From Actinomycetota bacterium (GTDB taxonomy: Bacteria; Actinomycetota; Thermoleophilia; Miltoncostaeales; Miltoncostaeaceae): a stretch of DNA of 64,000 nt. This document shows, in pieces, positions 23,441 through 31,591 of the stretch. The stretch spans positions 164,977-228,976 of the forward strand of contig VGCE01000003.1 in the NCBI GenBank assembly GCA_016870155.1, written 5' to 3'. Under the pieces are notes generated by a model. It saw nothing but the letters and a program-made list of their open reading frames with translations, was not told the DNA's origin and searched no databases. Both the position numbers and the translations under genes were made by a program. The stretch's first letter is position 1, and each line of letters starts with the position of its first letter.

Positions 23441-25006
23441 GTGGCGTTCCACCTCGCCCCCGAGCTCGAGGCCCAGGCCGCCGACGGCGTGCTCGTCGTC
23501 GATTTCGGCGCCCAGTACAGCCAGCTCATCGCCCGCCGCGTGCGCGAGTGCCGGGTGTTCTCGGCCATCGTGCCGCACGACATCGATCCCGCCGGGATCG
23601 AGCGCATCCGCCCGGGCGGCATCATCCTCTCGGGTGGCCCCGCCTCGGTGTACGAGGATGGCGCCCCATCACTCGACCGCCGTCTGCTTGAGCTGGGAAT
23701 CCCCGTTCTGGGCATCTGCTACGGCATGCAGTCCATGGCCCAGGCCCTGGGCGGCGTGGTCACGAACAACGGCTCTGGCGAGTTCGGGCGCACGGACATC
23801 CGGGTGCACTCGCGCGACGGGCTGTTCCGCGATCTTCCCGCTGAGACCTGCTGGATGAGCCACCGCGATGCGGTCACCACGGCGCCCGAGGGCTTCGCGG
23901 TGACCGCCGAGACCCCGGGCGCGCCGATCGCCGCCATGGAGGACCGCGTCGGCCGCAGGTTCGGCGTGCAGTTCCACCCCGAGGTCGTGCACACCCCGTT
24001 CGGCACCGACATGCTCAAGGCGTTCCTCTTCGACGCCTGCGACCTGGCGCCCACGTGGACCGCCGCCAACGTCATCGACGACCAGGTCAAGCGCATCCGC
24101 GAGCAGGTGGGTGGCCAGCGTGCAATCTGCGGCCTGTCGGGTGGGGTGGACAGCGCCGTGGCCGCGCTGCTGGTGCACCGCGCTATCGGCGACAACCTCA
24201 CCTGCGTGTTCGTCGACCACGGCATGTTGCGCATGAACGAGGGCGAGCAGGTGGAGGAGGCCTTCGGCCACCACTTCCACGTGCCGCTGGTGCACGTGCG
24301 CGCGCAGGAGCAGTTCCTCTCGAAGCTCGCCGGAATCACCGACCCCGAGCAGAAGCGCAAGATCATCGGCGCGGAGTTCATCACCACGTTCGACGCCGAG
24401 GCCGCCAAGCTGGGCAACGAGAAGTTCCTCGTGCAGGGCACTCTCTACAGCGACGTCATCGAGTCGGGGAGCGGCACCAACGCAGCCACCATCAAGAGCC
24501 ACCACAACGTGGGCGGGCTTCCCGACGACATGGAGCTGGAGCTCGTGGAGCCCCTGCGCCAGCTGTTCAAGGACGAGGTGCGCCTGGTGGGGGAGGAGCT
24601 CGGGCTGCCGGAGCGCATGGTGTGGCGCCAGCCGTTCCCGGGCCCGGGGCTGGCCATCCGCATCATCGGCGAGGTCACGGCCGAGCGCCTGGACATCCTG
24701 CGCCAGGCCGATTTCATCCTGCAGGAGGAGATACGCCTCGCCGGCCTCTATCGCGACCTGTGGCAGTCATTCGCGGTTCTGCCGGCCGTGCGGTCGGTCG
24801 GCGTGCAGGGTGACAGCCGCACGTACGCGTACCCCATCGTCATCCGCGCGGTCACGTCCGACGATGCGATGACCGCCGACTGGGCCCGGCTTCCCCACGA
24901 CCTCATCGAGAAGATCTCGAGCCGCATCATCAACGAGGTGCCGGGCGTGAACCGGGTGGTGCTGGACGTCACCAGCAAGCCCCCCGGAACCATCGAGTGG
25001 GAGTGA
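23441..25006 (+). CDS. guaA: GMP synthase (glutamine-hydrolysing)
   Basis: Two-domain enzyme of 521 aa converting XMP to GMP with glutamine and ATP. The class I amidotransferase domain has [11 protein letters not shown] (Cys nucleophile) and FHPEVVHTP (His and Glu). The ATP-pyrophosphatase domain has [14 protein letters not shown] (P-loop). The dimerisation domain ends KPPGTIEWE as in most GuaA. GTG 23441 is chosen because it starts directly after guaB3. The frame open further upstream overlaps guaB3 and has no family match. The end of the coding sequence lies inside a large hairpin (24984-25029). Confidence 0.95.
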   Translation: MAFHLAPELEAQAADGVLVVDFGAQYSQLIARRVRECRVFSAIVPHDIDPAGIERIRPGGIILSGGPASVYEDGAPSLDRRLLELGIPVLGICYGMQSMAQALGGVVTNNGSGEFGRTDIRVHSRDGLFRDLPAETCWMSHRDAVTTAPEGFAVTAETPGAPIAAMEDRVGRRFGVQFHPEVVHTPFGTDMLKAFLFDACDLAPTWTAANVIDDQVKRIREQVGGQRAICGLSGGVDSAVAALLVHRAIGDNLTCVFVDHGMLRMNEGEQVEEAFGHHFHVPLVHVRAQEQFLSKLAGITDPEQKRKIIGAEFITTFDAEAAKLGNEKFLVQGTLYSDVIESGSGTNAATIKSHHNVGGLPDDMELELVEPLRQLFKDEVRLVGEELGLPERMVWRQPFPGPGLAIRIIGEVTAERLDILRQADFILQEEIRLAGLYRDLWQSFAVLPAVRSVGVQGDSRTYAYPIVIRAVTSDDAMTADWARLPHDLIEKISSRIINEVPGVNRVVLDVTSKPPGTIEWE

Positions 25007-25057
25007 TTTCTCTCACTCGATGGTTCCGGTACCGAGGGCCCACCATCGAGTGGGAGT
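24984..25057. repeat. Three-copy sense-antisense-sense repeat of the guaA 3' end, terminator hairpin
   Basis: Positions 24984-25003 (last codons of guaA, starting CCGGAACCATCGAG) are repeated in inverse at 25010-25029 and again directly at 25043-25057, which re-encodes TIEWE and a stop. Copies 1 and 2 form a 20-pair stem, broken only by one G-T pair, around the loop TGATTT that contains the stop. It should terminate guaA and, from the other side, the Cys/His gene. No T-run follows. Confidence 0.75.
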
Positions 25058-25059
25058 AG

Positions 25060-25308
25060 CTAGGCGGCGGACTTCGCGGCGAGAACGCCCTCGATGCGCT
25101 CGTGGAGGGAATCGGCGGTGACGATGCGTTCGGCGAGCTCCTTGGAGTGCTCGTGGCCGTGCGGGGACTGCAGGCGCAGGGCCTCGCGATCGGCCCGCGC
25201 CGTGTGGTGCCAGCAGAAGGGGCTGGTCATGTACGGGGTCTGCCTGCAGCGCTTGCCGTGGGCGGCGACGGCCTGGCACCGGTTGATGACGAGTCGGGAG
25301 TTGCGCAT
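25060..25308 (-). CDS. Small Cys/His-motif protein (DUF5763-like)
   Basis: An 82-aa cytoplasmic protein. The first half carries RCQAVAAHGKRCRQTPYMTS followed by PFCWHH, that is C-x7-C-x9-C-x2-H. This is the pattern of short zinc-binding-like domains common in Actinobacteria and phages. The second half is a charged helix (SKELAERIVTADSLHERIEG). A GGAGGT Shine-Dalgarno sequence lies six bases before ATG 25308. The function is unknown; DNA or RNA binding is the usual guess for this motif. It is divergent from rplM, with two palindromes in the shared upstream region. Confidence 0.75.
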   Translation of the reverse strand: MRNSRLVINRCQAVAAHGKRCRQTPYMTSPFCWHHTARADREALRLQSPHGHEHSKELAERIVTADSLHERIEGVLAAKSAA

Positions 25309-25363
25309 GGGACCTCCAGTGGTGACGTGCGATGCGATAACGAAGAACACGGCGAGACAGTCC

Positions 25364-25393
25364 GTAAGCTTACCATACAGCGTAAGGTTACGC
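25364..25393. promoter_or_regulatory. Tandem palindromes, candidate operator
   Basis: GTAAGCTTAC (25364-25373) is a perfect 10-base palindrome. GCGTAAGGTTACGC (25380-25393) contains the related GTAAGGTTAC 18 bases further on. Two near-identical dyads about two helical turns apart, in an AT-richer patch between divergent genes, suggest binding of a dimeric regulator to both sites. Confidence 0.45.
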
Positions 25394-25438
25394 AGGGGCA
25401 CAGGCGGCGGCACCCGGGCCCCGCGGTGCCGCGGCCGC

Positions 25439-25467
25439 TTGCGGCAGGGGGCCGGTTTCCCTAGCCT
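25439..25467 (+). promoter_or_regulatory. Putative rplM-rpsI promoter
   Basis: TTGCGG (25439-25444), 17 bases, then TAGCCT (25462-25467). The predicted transcription start is near 25474, about 45 bases before the rplM start. Confidence 0.45.
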
Positions 25468-25520
25468 TCGCCGTCGTCCAAGGGCGGAACCGCGTCCGCC
25501 TGTCCATGAACCGGAGGACC

Positions 25521-25988
25521 GTGCCCACCGCCCACCTCACCAAGACGACGAAGAGCGCGAAGACCGGCGACGTCGATCGCCGCTGGTACATCGTGGACGC
25601 CGAGGGGCAGAACCTCGGCCGCCTCGCCGCCGTCATCGCAGAGACCCTCCGCGGCAAGCGGTCGCCCTTCTACACCCCGCATGCCGATTGCGGCGACTTC
25701 GTGGTGGTCATCAACGCCGACAAGATCGCCGTGACGGGCCAGAAGATGGACACGAAGATCTACTGGCGCCACTCGGGCTATCCCGGCGGCATCCGCAAGC
25801 GCACGCTGCGTGAGCAGCTGGAGCGCCGCCCGGAGGAGGTCATCCGCATGGCCGTGCGCGGCATGCTTCCGAAGAACTCACTGGGGCGCAAGCAGCTGCT
25901 CAAGATGAAGGTGTACGCCGGTCCCGGGCACCCGCACGAGGCGCAGCACCCGGAGCCGCTGCGGCTCGAGAGGAAGGTCACCGCATGA
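25521..25988 (+). CDS. rplM: Large-subunit ribosomal protein L13 (uL13)
   Basis: Ribosomal protein of about 155 aa with typical blocks RRWYIVDAEGQNLGRLAAVI, DFVVVINADKIAVTG, YWRHSGYPGGIR and AVRGMLPKNSLGR. GTG 25521 is preferred because GGAGG lies at 25513-25517, though the spacing is tight. ATG 25506 is the alternative. rpsI follows with an ATGA overlap, the near-universal rplM-rpsI pair. This operon then runs into cell-wall precursor genes. Confidence 0.95.
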   Translation: MPTAHLTKTTKSAKTGDVDRRWYIVDAEGQNLGRLAAVIAETLRGKRSPFYTPHADCGDFVVVINADKIAVTGQKMDTKIYWRHSGYPGGIRKRTLREQLERRPEEVIRMAVRGMLPKNSLGRKQLLKMKVYAGPGHPHEAQHPEPLRLERKVTA

Positions 25989-26383
25989 GCACGTCCCCGG
26001 TTCGCATCCAGGCCACCGGCAAGCGCAAGACCTCGGTCGCCCGCATCATCCTCGAGCCCGGCGACGGCACTATCACGTGCAATGGCCGCCCGATCGACGA
26101 ATTCTTCGGCCGCAAGGTGCTGGTCACCGAGGCCACCTCGCCGCTGGTCATCGCCGGCGTCGAGGGCCAGTTCAACGTGAAGGCCCGCCTCACCGGCGGC
26201 GGCATCTCCGGCCAGGCCGGCGCCTTGCGCCACGCGGTGGCCCGCGCCCTCGTCGACATGGACGAGAACCTGCGCCCCGAGCTCAAGCGCGAAGGCTTCC
26301 TGACGCGCGATGCGCGTGAGAAGGAGCGCAAGAAGGCGGGGCTCAAGGGCGCCCGCAAGCGGCCCCAGTTCTCGAAGCGCTGA
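25985..26383 (+). CDS. rpsI: Small-subunit ribosomal protein S9 (uS9)
   Basis: A 132-aa protein with QATGKRKTSVARIILEPG at the start, LTGGGISGQAGALRHAVARAL in the middle and the conserved tail ARKRPQFSKR that reaches the P-site tRNA. ATGA overlap with rplM. Its TGA stop overlaps the proposed CTG start of glmM. Confidence 0.96.
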   Translation: MSTSPVRIQATGKRKTSVARIILEPGDGTITCNGRPIDEFFGRKVLVTEATSPLVIAGVEGQFNVKARLTGGGISGQAGALRHAVARALVDMDENLRPELKREGFLTRDAREKERKKAGLKGARKRPQFSKR

Positions 26384-27762
26384 GCGGGCAGGCGCCCCCG
26401 GCCCGGAGGCGCTTCGGGACGGACGGCGTCCGCGGGGTCGCGAACGCCGACCTCACCCCTGAGCTGGCCATGGTCATCGGCCGGGCCCTCGGGAATGCGT
26501 GGGGTGCAGACGCTGTGCTGGTGGGGCAGGACACCCGCCTCAGCAGCCCCATGCTCGAGGCCGCGCTGGCCGCGGGCATCGCGTCGGCGGGCGCCGATGT
26601 GGTGCTCGGCGGCGTGATGCCCACGCCGGCGGTCGCCGAGCTGGTGGCCAAGGACGGCACCTTCTCGGCAGGCGCCGTGATCAGCGCATCGCACAATCCA
26701 TTCGGTGACAACGGCATCAAGCTCTTCGGATCCGACGGCTTCAAGCTTCCCGATGACCAGGAGGCGGCGCTCGAGGCTGTGATGAGCGATCTGATGGCAT
26801 CCGGCGAGGCGGGCGCGGCGCGCCCGACCGGCGCGGCCGTGGGGAGCATCATCCGCTGGGACGGCGCCGTCGAGGTGTACCGCGAGCGGCTCATCGACCG
26901 TCTGGGCATCGACCTCGCGGGCGAGCGCATCGTGATCGACTGCGCGAATGGCGCCACCGTGACCGCGGCGCCGCAGGTGCTGTCGGCGCTTGGCGCCGAC
27001 GTGCTGTCCATCGGCATCGACCCCGACGGCGTCAACATCAACGAGGCCTGCGGGTCCACGCACCTCGCTGCGCTCCAGGCCGCCGTGGTGGAGGAGGGCG
27101 CAGCGCTGGGCCTCGCCTTCGACGGCGATGGCGATCGCGTGCTGGCCGTCGACTCCGCGGGTGAGGTAGTGGACGGCGATCAGATCCTGGCGATCCTCGC
27201 GATCTGGATGCGCCAGCGCGCCGAGCTGCCGGGGCCCGCCGTGGTGACCACCACCATGACCAACCTGGGGTTCCGGCGCGCCATGTCCGACGAGGGCATC
27301 GAGGTGCGCTGGACCGACGTCGGCGACCGCTATGTGCTCGAGGAGATGCGGGCCCACGGTTTCGTGCTCGGCGGGGAGCAGAGCGGGCACCTGATCAACC
27401 TTGCCAGCGGCCCTTCGGGCGACGGCCTCGCCGGGGGGCTCATGCTGCTCGCTGCGCTGGCCGAGCGGGGACAGTCACTCTCGGATGCCGCCTCCGTGAT
27501 GACCCGCATGCCCCAACGCCTGGTGAGCGTGCGCGTTGAGCGCAAGGACGACCTGCCCGGGGCGTCGGAGGTGTGGGACATGGTGCGCGCCGAGGAGCAG
27601 GCGCTGGGCGACGATGGCCGCATCGTGCTGCGCGCATCGGGCACCGAGCCGCTGGTGCGCGTGATGGTGGAGGCCCCGACGTCCGAGGAATGCGACAGGA
27701 TCGCCGATGCCATCGCCGATGCGGCGGGCCGCGCGTGCGGCCGTGCCGAAGGGGGTCACTGA
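26380..27762 (+). CDS. glmM: Phosphoglucosamine mutase, probable CTG start
   Basis: Converts glucosamine-6-P to glucosamine-1-P for UDP-GlcNAc and peptidoglycan. The phosphoserine loop ISASHNPFGDNGIK, metal loop DGDGDRV, sugar loop GEQSGHL and phosphate loop RASGTEPLVRVM are all present. The first possible ATG, at 26470, would remove the invariant N-terminal FGTDGVRGVAN. In-frame codons further upstream contain no ATG, GTG or TTG after rpsI. CTG at 26380 overlaps the rpsI stop as CTGA, in the same geometry as other couplings here, and yields 460 aa, close to the family length. The start is an inference; the coding extent is firm. Confidence 0.85.
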   Translation: MSGQAPPARRRFGTDGVRGVANADLTPELAMVIGRALGNAWGADAVLVGQDTRLSSPMLEAALAAGIASAGADVVLGGVMPTPAVAELVAKDGTFSAGAVISASHNPFGDNGIKLFGSDGFKLPDDQEAALEAVMSDLMASGEAGAARPTGAAVGSIIRWDGAVEVYRERLIDRLGIDLAGERIVIDCANGATVTAAPQVLSALGADVLSIGIDPDGVNINEACGSTHLAALQAAVVEEGAALGLAFDGDGDRVLAVDSAGEVVDGDQILAILAIWMRQRAELPGPAVVTTTMTNLGFRRAMSDEGIEVRWTDVGDRYVLEEMRAHGFVLGGEQSGHLINLASGPSGDGLAGGLMLLAALAERGQSLSDAASVMTRMPQRLVSVRVERKDDLPGASEVWDMVRAEEQALGDDGRIVLRASGTEPLVRVMVEAPTSEECDRIADAIADAAGRACGRAEGGH

Positions 27763-27763
27763 C

Positions 27764-29602
27764 ATGTGCGGCATCATCGGATACGTGGGGTCGCGTCCCT
27801 GCGGGGAGCTCATCCTCTCGGGCCTCGAGCGCCTCGAGTACCGGGGGTATGACTCGGCGGGCCTGGTGCTGCTGGGCGAGGACGGCTTCATGACCGTGCG
27901 CGCGGTGGGCAACCTGGCCGAGCTGCGCAAGGCGGCGCATGGCGCGGGCGCCGACGCCTCGCCCGCGGTCATGGGGATGGGCCACACCCGCTGGGCCACG
28001 CACGGCCGGGTGACCGAGGCCAATGCCCATCCGCACGCCGATGCCTCCGGGCGCATCACCGTCGTGATGAACGGCATCGTCGAGAACTACGCCCGCTTGC
28101 GCGCGGAACTGCAGGACCAGGGCGTGGTGCTCCGCAGCGAGACCGACGCCGAGGTGATCCCGCACCTCATCGCGCGGCACTACGAGGGCGACCTCGTGGC
28201 CGCCATGCGCGCCGCTGTGGCGCAGCTCGAGGGCCACTTCACCATCGTGGCCGCCAGCGTGGCCGAGCCCGGGCGCCTGGTGGCCTACCGCCAGGAGACC
28301 CCCCTGGTGGTGGGCGTGGGCGATGGCGAGCGCTTCGTGGCCTCGGCCATCTCGGCATTCCTGCCCGAGACCCGCGACGCGATCCTCGTGGAGTCGGGCG
28401 AGATCGTGATGGTGGAGGCCGACGCGGTCACCATCCACGACGGCGACAAGGTGATCGCCCGCGAGGTGACCCGCATCGACTGGGACGAGGACGCCGCCGA
28501 GAAGGGCGGCTACGACGCCTTCATGCTGAAGGAGATCCACGAGCAGCCGGCGGCGCTCAGGGACACCATCGGCGACCGCCTGCGCCCCGAGGGCGAGATC
28601 GACCTGCCGGGGCTCGGGCTCGACGAGGCCGCGCTTGCCCGCGTGGAGCGCATCCACATCGTGGCCTGCGGTACGTCGTTCCATGCGGGGCTCGTGGGCC
28701 GCTACCTCATCGAGGACTGGGCGCAGGTGCCCGTGCACGTCGAGGTGGCCAGCGAGTACCGATACCGCACGTGCCTCGCGGGCCCAGGCGACCTGGTGAT
28801 CGGCATCACCCAGAGCGGCGAGACCGCCGACACGCTGGCCGCCATGCGCGTGGCGCGCGAGCGCGGTGCCCACGTGGTGGCTCTCACCAACATCATGGGC
28901 TCACAGGCCGTGCGCGACGCGGATGGGGTCATCTACACCCGTGCGGGACTCGAGGTCGGCGTGGCCGCGACCAAGACCCACACCGCCCAGGTGGTGGCCC
29001 TCGCGCTGCTGGCCCTCAAGCTCGGCCGCGCGCGCCACGTGCTGTCGGCCGCCGGGGCCGCGGATCTCGGCGATGAGCTGCACCGCCTGCCCGACCTCGT
29101 GCAGGAGTACCTCGAATCCCCGGACGCCGTGCACGCGCTTGAGGTGGGCGAGAAGTACGCCGACCGGCCGTTCTTCCTCTACCTCGGCCGCCACGTGGGC
29201 ATGCCCGTGTCGTACGAGGGGGCGCTGAAGCTCAAGGAGATCTCGTACGTGCCCACCGAGGCCTACCCGGCGGGCGAGATGAAGCACGGCCCCATCGCGC
29301 TGCTCGAGGACGGCTCGCCCGTTGTGGTGGTGGCCACCGACGGCCATGTGTTCGACAAGGTCGTCTCGAACATCCAGGAGGTCAGGGCACGCGGAGCCCG
29401 GGTGATCGCCGTGGCCACCAAGGGCAACGAGGAGATCGCCGAGCACGCCGACGATGTCATGTTGGTCCCGCGCACGCCGCCCCTGCTGGCGTCGGTGCTG
29501 GCCGTGGTGCCCCTGCAGTTGTTCGCCTACGCCGTGGCGCGCGCGCGCGGCCTGAATGTCGACCAGCCCCGCAACCTCGCCAAGACCGTCACGGTGGAAT
29601 GA
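27764..29602 (+). CDS. glmS: Glutamine-fructose-6-phosphate aminotransferase (isomerising)
   Basis: A 612-aa enzyme making glucosamine-6-P, the step before GlmM. The Ntn glutaminase domain begins MCGIIGYVGSRPCGE with Cys2 as nucleophile and has LEYRGYDSAGL and HTRWATHGR. Two SIS isomerase domains follow (VACGTSFHAG, GITQSGETADTL, YPAGEMKHGPIALL) and the usual end NLAKTVTVE is present. It starts one base after the glmM stop. There is no room for a glmS ribozyme leader. Confidence 0.96.
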   Translation: MCGIIGYVGSRPCGELILSGLERLEYRGYDSAGLVLLGEDGFMTVRAVGNLAELRKAAHGAGADASPAVMGMGHTRWATHGRVTEANAHPHADASGRITVVMNGIVENYARLRAELQDQGVVLRSETDAEVIPHLIARHYEGDLVAAMRAAVAQLEGHFTIVAASVAEPGRLVAYRQETPLVVGVGDGERFVASAISAFLPETRDAILVESGEIVMVEADAVTIHDGDKVIAREVTRIDWDEDAAEKGGYDAFMLKEIHEQPAALRDTIGDRLRPEGEIDLPGLGLDEAALARVERIHIVACGTSFHAGLVGRYLIEDWAQVPVHVEVASEYRYRTCLAGPGDLVIGITQSGETADTLAAMRVARERGAHVVALTNIMGSQAVRDADGVIYTRAGLEVGVAATKTHTAQVVALALLALKLGRARHVLSAAGAADLGDELHRLPDLVQEYLESPDAVHALEVGEKYADRPFFLYLGRHVGMPVSYEGALKLKEISYVPTEAYPAGEMKHGPIALLEDGSPVVVVATDGHVFDKVVSNIQEVRARGARVIAVATKGNEEIAEHADDVMLVPRTPPLLASVLAVVPLQLFAYAVARARGLNVDQPRNLAKTVTVE

Positions 29603-29985
29603 CGCCGCCCATGGGCACGGGCATCCTCGGCGTCGGCATCGACCTCATCGAGATCGATCGCATCGAGCGCGCGCTGGATCGCCACCCCCGGTTCGCCCAG
29701 CGGTGCTTCACCCCGGCCGAGGAGGGCTACTGCACATCGCGCAGGTACCCGCCGCAGCACTTCGCGGCGCGCTTCGCGGCCAAGGAGGCCGTGGGGAAGG
29801 CCCTGGGCATCGGCATGACCCGCTGGCACGACGTGGAGGTCGTGCGCGGGCGCGGCGCCCCCACGGCGATCCTCGCCGGCAGGTGCCTCAGGCGCGCCGG
29901 CGACCTGGGCGTGGTCGAGGTGATGCTGTCGCTCACGCACTCGCGCGGCATGGCCGCCGCGGTGGCGATCCTGAGGGGCGCCTAG
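29599..29985 (+). CDS. acpS: Holo-[acyl-carrier-protein] synthase
   Basis: 4'-phosphopantetheinyl transferase of 128 aa that activates acyl carrier protein. The magnesium and CoA motifs GVGIDLIEIDRIERAL and FAAKEAVGKALGIG are intact. The terminal LSLTHSRGMAAAVAIL matches the family. ATGA overlap with glmS. A second in-frame ATG lies at 29611. acpS next to nnr and alr is a common bacterial arrangement. Confidence 0.92.
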   Translation: MTPPMGTGILGVGIDLIEIDRIERALDRHPRFAQRCFTPAEEGYCTSRRYPPQHFAARFAAKEAVGKALGIGMTRWHDVEVVRGRGAPTAILAGRCLRRAGDLGVVEVMLSLTHSRGMAAAVAILRGA

Positions 29986-29994
29986 CCGCGTCAA

Positions 29995-30000
29995 TAGGAT
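29995..30000 (+). promoter_or_regulatory. -10 element, leaderless start at 30008
   Basis: TAGGAT seven bases upstream of GTG 30008. The ATG at 29999 lies within the hexamer, so it is unlikely to be the translation start. Confidence 0.45.
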
Positions 30001-30007
30001 GTCGGGC

Positions 30008-31591
30008 GTGCCGATGATGCCCGGGATGCGCCCGCTGTTCGATGCCGCCGCCGTGCGGGACGCCGACGCGCGCGCGATTGCCGGCGGTATTCCCGGCGAG
30101 GTACTCATGGAGACCGCCGGCACGCTGGCCACGCGGGAGATCCTCGCGGCCTTCCCGCCGGGATCCACGGCGACCGTGCTGGTGGGCCCGGGCAACAATG
30201 GCGGCGACGGCATGGTGGTGGCCAGGCTCCTGGCCGAGGCCGGCTGGGACGTGCGGGTGCAGGCCCCCGGCGCGCGCGAGCCCGAGACCCCCGATGGGGC
30301 ATTGATGACGGCGCGGGCCGCCGAGGCCGGGATCGGTGTCGGCGATGTGGACCTCCACGAGTTGCGGGCCGGCCGGCGCCTGGTGGTGGATGCCCTTCTC
30401 GGCACCGGCACCGCCGGGGCCCCGCGGGGTGGTGTGGCCGACGCGGTGGAGGCTCTGGTGGCGTCGGGCGCCGCGGTGGTCGCCCTCGACATGCCCACCG
30501 GCGTGGATGGCGACACCGGCGCTGCGCCCGCACCCGCCGTGCGCGCGGACCTCACCATCACCTTCGCCGCCGAGAAGGTGGGCTTGCGCGTGGCACCGGG
30601 GCGTGAGCTTGCCGGCCGGGTGGTGGTGGCCGATATCGGGATACCGCGCGATATCCAGCCCGACCCGGCGGCGTGGCTTGCCACCGAAGGGGTGATCGCG
30701 GCCATTCCCCCGCGCGCCGCGGGCGACGACAAGTACGCGGCCGGCGGCGTGCTGGCCATCGCGGGCGCCCCCGGCATGAGCGGTGCCGCGCGCCTGTGCA
30801 CCCGGGCCGCCATGCGCGCGGGCGCGGGCATCGTGGCCGCGTGCGTTCCCCACGAGGTGCGCGTCGAGGTGGCCATCGGCGCGCCCGAGGTGATGGTCAC
30901 GGGCGTGGCGGGCGGCGCCGGGATGTCCCTGGATGCTCTCGACGCGATCATGCACCAGTCCGCGCGGGTGGGCGCCGTGGTGCTCGGGCCGGGGCTGGGC
31001 CGCGATGCGGGCACCACGTCGCTGGTGAATGCCGTGCTGGAGGGAGTCGCGCTGCCCATGGTGCTCGATGCCGACGGCCTGTGGCACCTGGGGGACGATC
31101 CGGCCGCGCTGCGCGAGCGGCCCGCCGCCACCGTGATCACCCCACATGCGGGCGAGGCCGCCCGCCTGCTCGGAACCACGCGCGCCGAGGTGGAGGCCCG
31201 TCGGCTCGACGCCGCGCGAGAGCTGTGCGCCCGCTCGGGCGCCGTGGCGCTGCTCAAGGGCCCGGGCACCATCATCTGCGCACCGGGATCCCTTCCGGTG
31301 GTGATCGAGGACGGCACCCCGGCGCTCGCGACGGCCGGGTCGGGCGATGTGCTCTCGGGGGTGATCGCGGCCCTGCTCGCACGCGGCATGGATGCCGCGG
31401 ATGCGGCCACCTGCGCCGCTGCCCTGCATGCCCGTGCCGGAATCGCCGCAGGACGCGGGGATGGCATCATCGCGAGCGACATCATCGAGGCGCTGCCCGA
31501 AGTCCTGATCGCGGCACGCGCCGCAGCAGGCGGCGCCCGCACGGCATCGCGCGCCGACGGGGCAGCTGGCGGGGCGGGGGAGGGGGCATGA
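30008..31591 (+). CDS. nnr: Bifunctional NAD(P)H-hydrate epimerase / ADP-dependent dehydratase
   Basis: Repairs damaged, hydrated NAD(P)H. The N-terminal YjeF_N epimerase domain (residues about 1-215) has PLFDAAAVRDAD, VGPGNNGGDGMVVAR and DALLGTG. The C-terminal carbohydrate-kinase-like dehydratase (about 230-510) has the G-rich motif GPGLGRDAG, DADGLWHLG, TPHAGEAARLLG and ATAGSGDVLSGVIAALL. Length from 30008 is 527 aa. Starts at 29999 or 30014 are also in frame. Although it follows acpS by only 22 bases, a -10 box suggests a promoter of its own. Confidence 0.92.
   Translation: MPMMPGMRPLFDAAAVRDADARAIAGGIPGEVLMETAGTLATREILAAFPPGSTATVLVGPGNNGGDGMVVARLLAEAGWDVRVQAPGAREPETPDGALMTARAAEAGIGVGDVDLHELRAGRRLVVDALLGTGTAGAPRGGVADAVEALVASGAAVVALDMPTGVDGDTGAAPAPAVRADLTITFAAEKVGLRVAPGRELAGRVVVADIGIPRDIQPDPAAWLATEGVIAAIPPRAAGDDKYAAGGVLAIAGAPGMSGAARLCTRAAMRAGAGIVAACVPHEVRVEVAIGAPEVMVTGVAGGAGMSLDALDAIMHQSARVGAVVLGPGLGRDAGTTSLVNAVLEGVALPMVLDADGLWHLGDDPAALRERPAATVITPHAGEAARLLGTTRAEVEARRLDAARELCARSGAVALLKGPGTIICAPGSLPVVIEDGTPALATAGSGDVLSGVIAALLARGMDAADAATCAAALHARAGIAAGRGDGIIASDIIEALPEVLIAARAAAGGARTASRADGAAGGAGEGA

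Noticed and set aside
27740..27763. glmS ribozyme or leader
   Set aside because: glmS starts one base after the glmM stop; no space for a structured leader.
30673..31587. Long plus-strand frame preceding alr in the same frame
   Set aside because: It overlaps nnr in another phase and is Arg-rich shadow sequence. The alr start at 31588 with ATGA overlap is clear.
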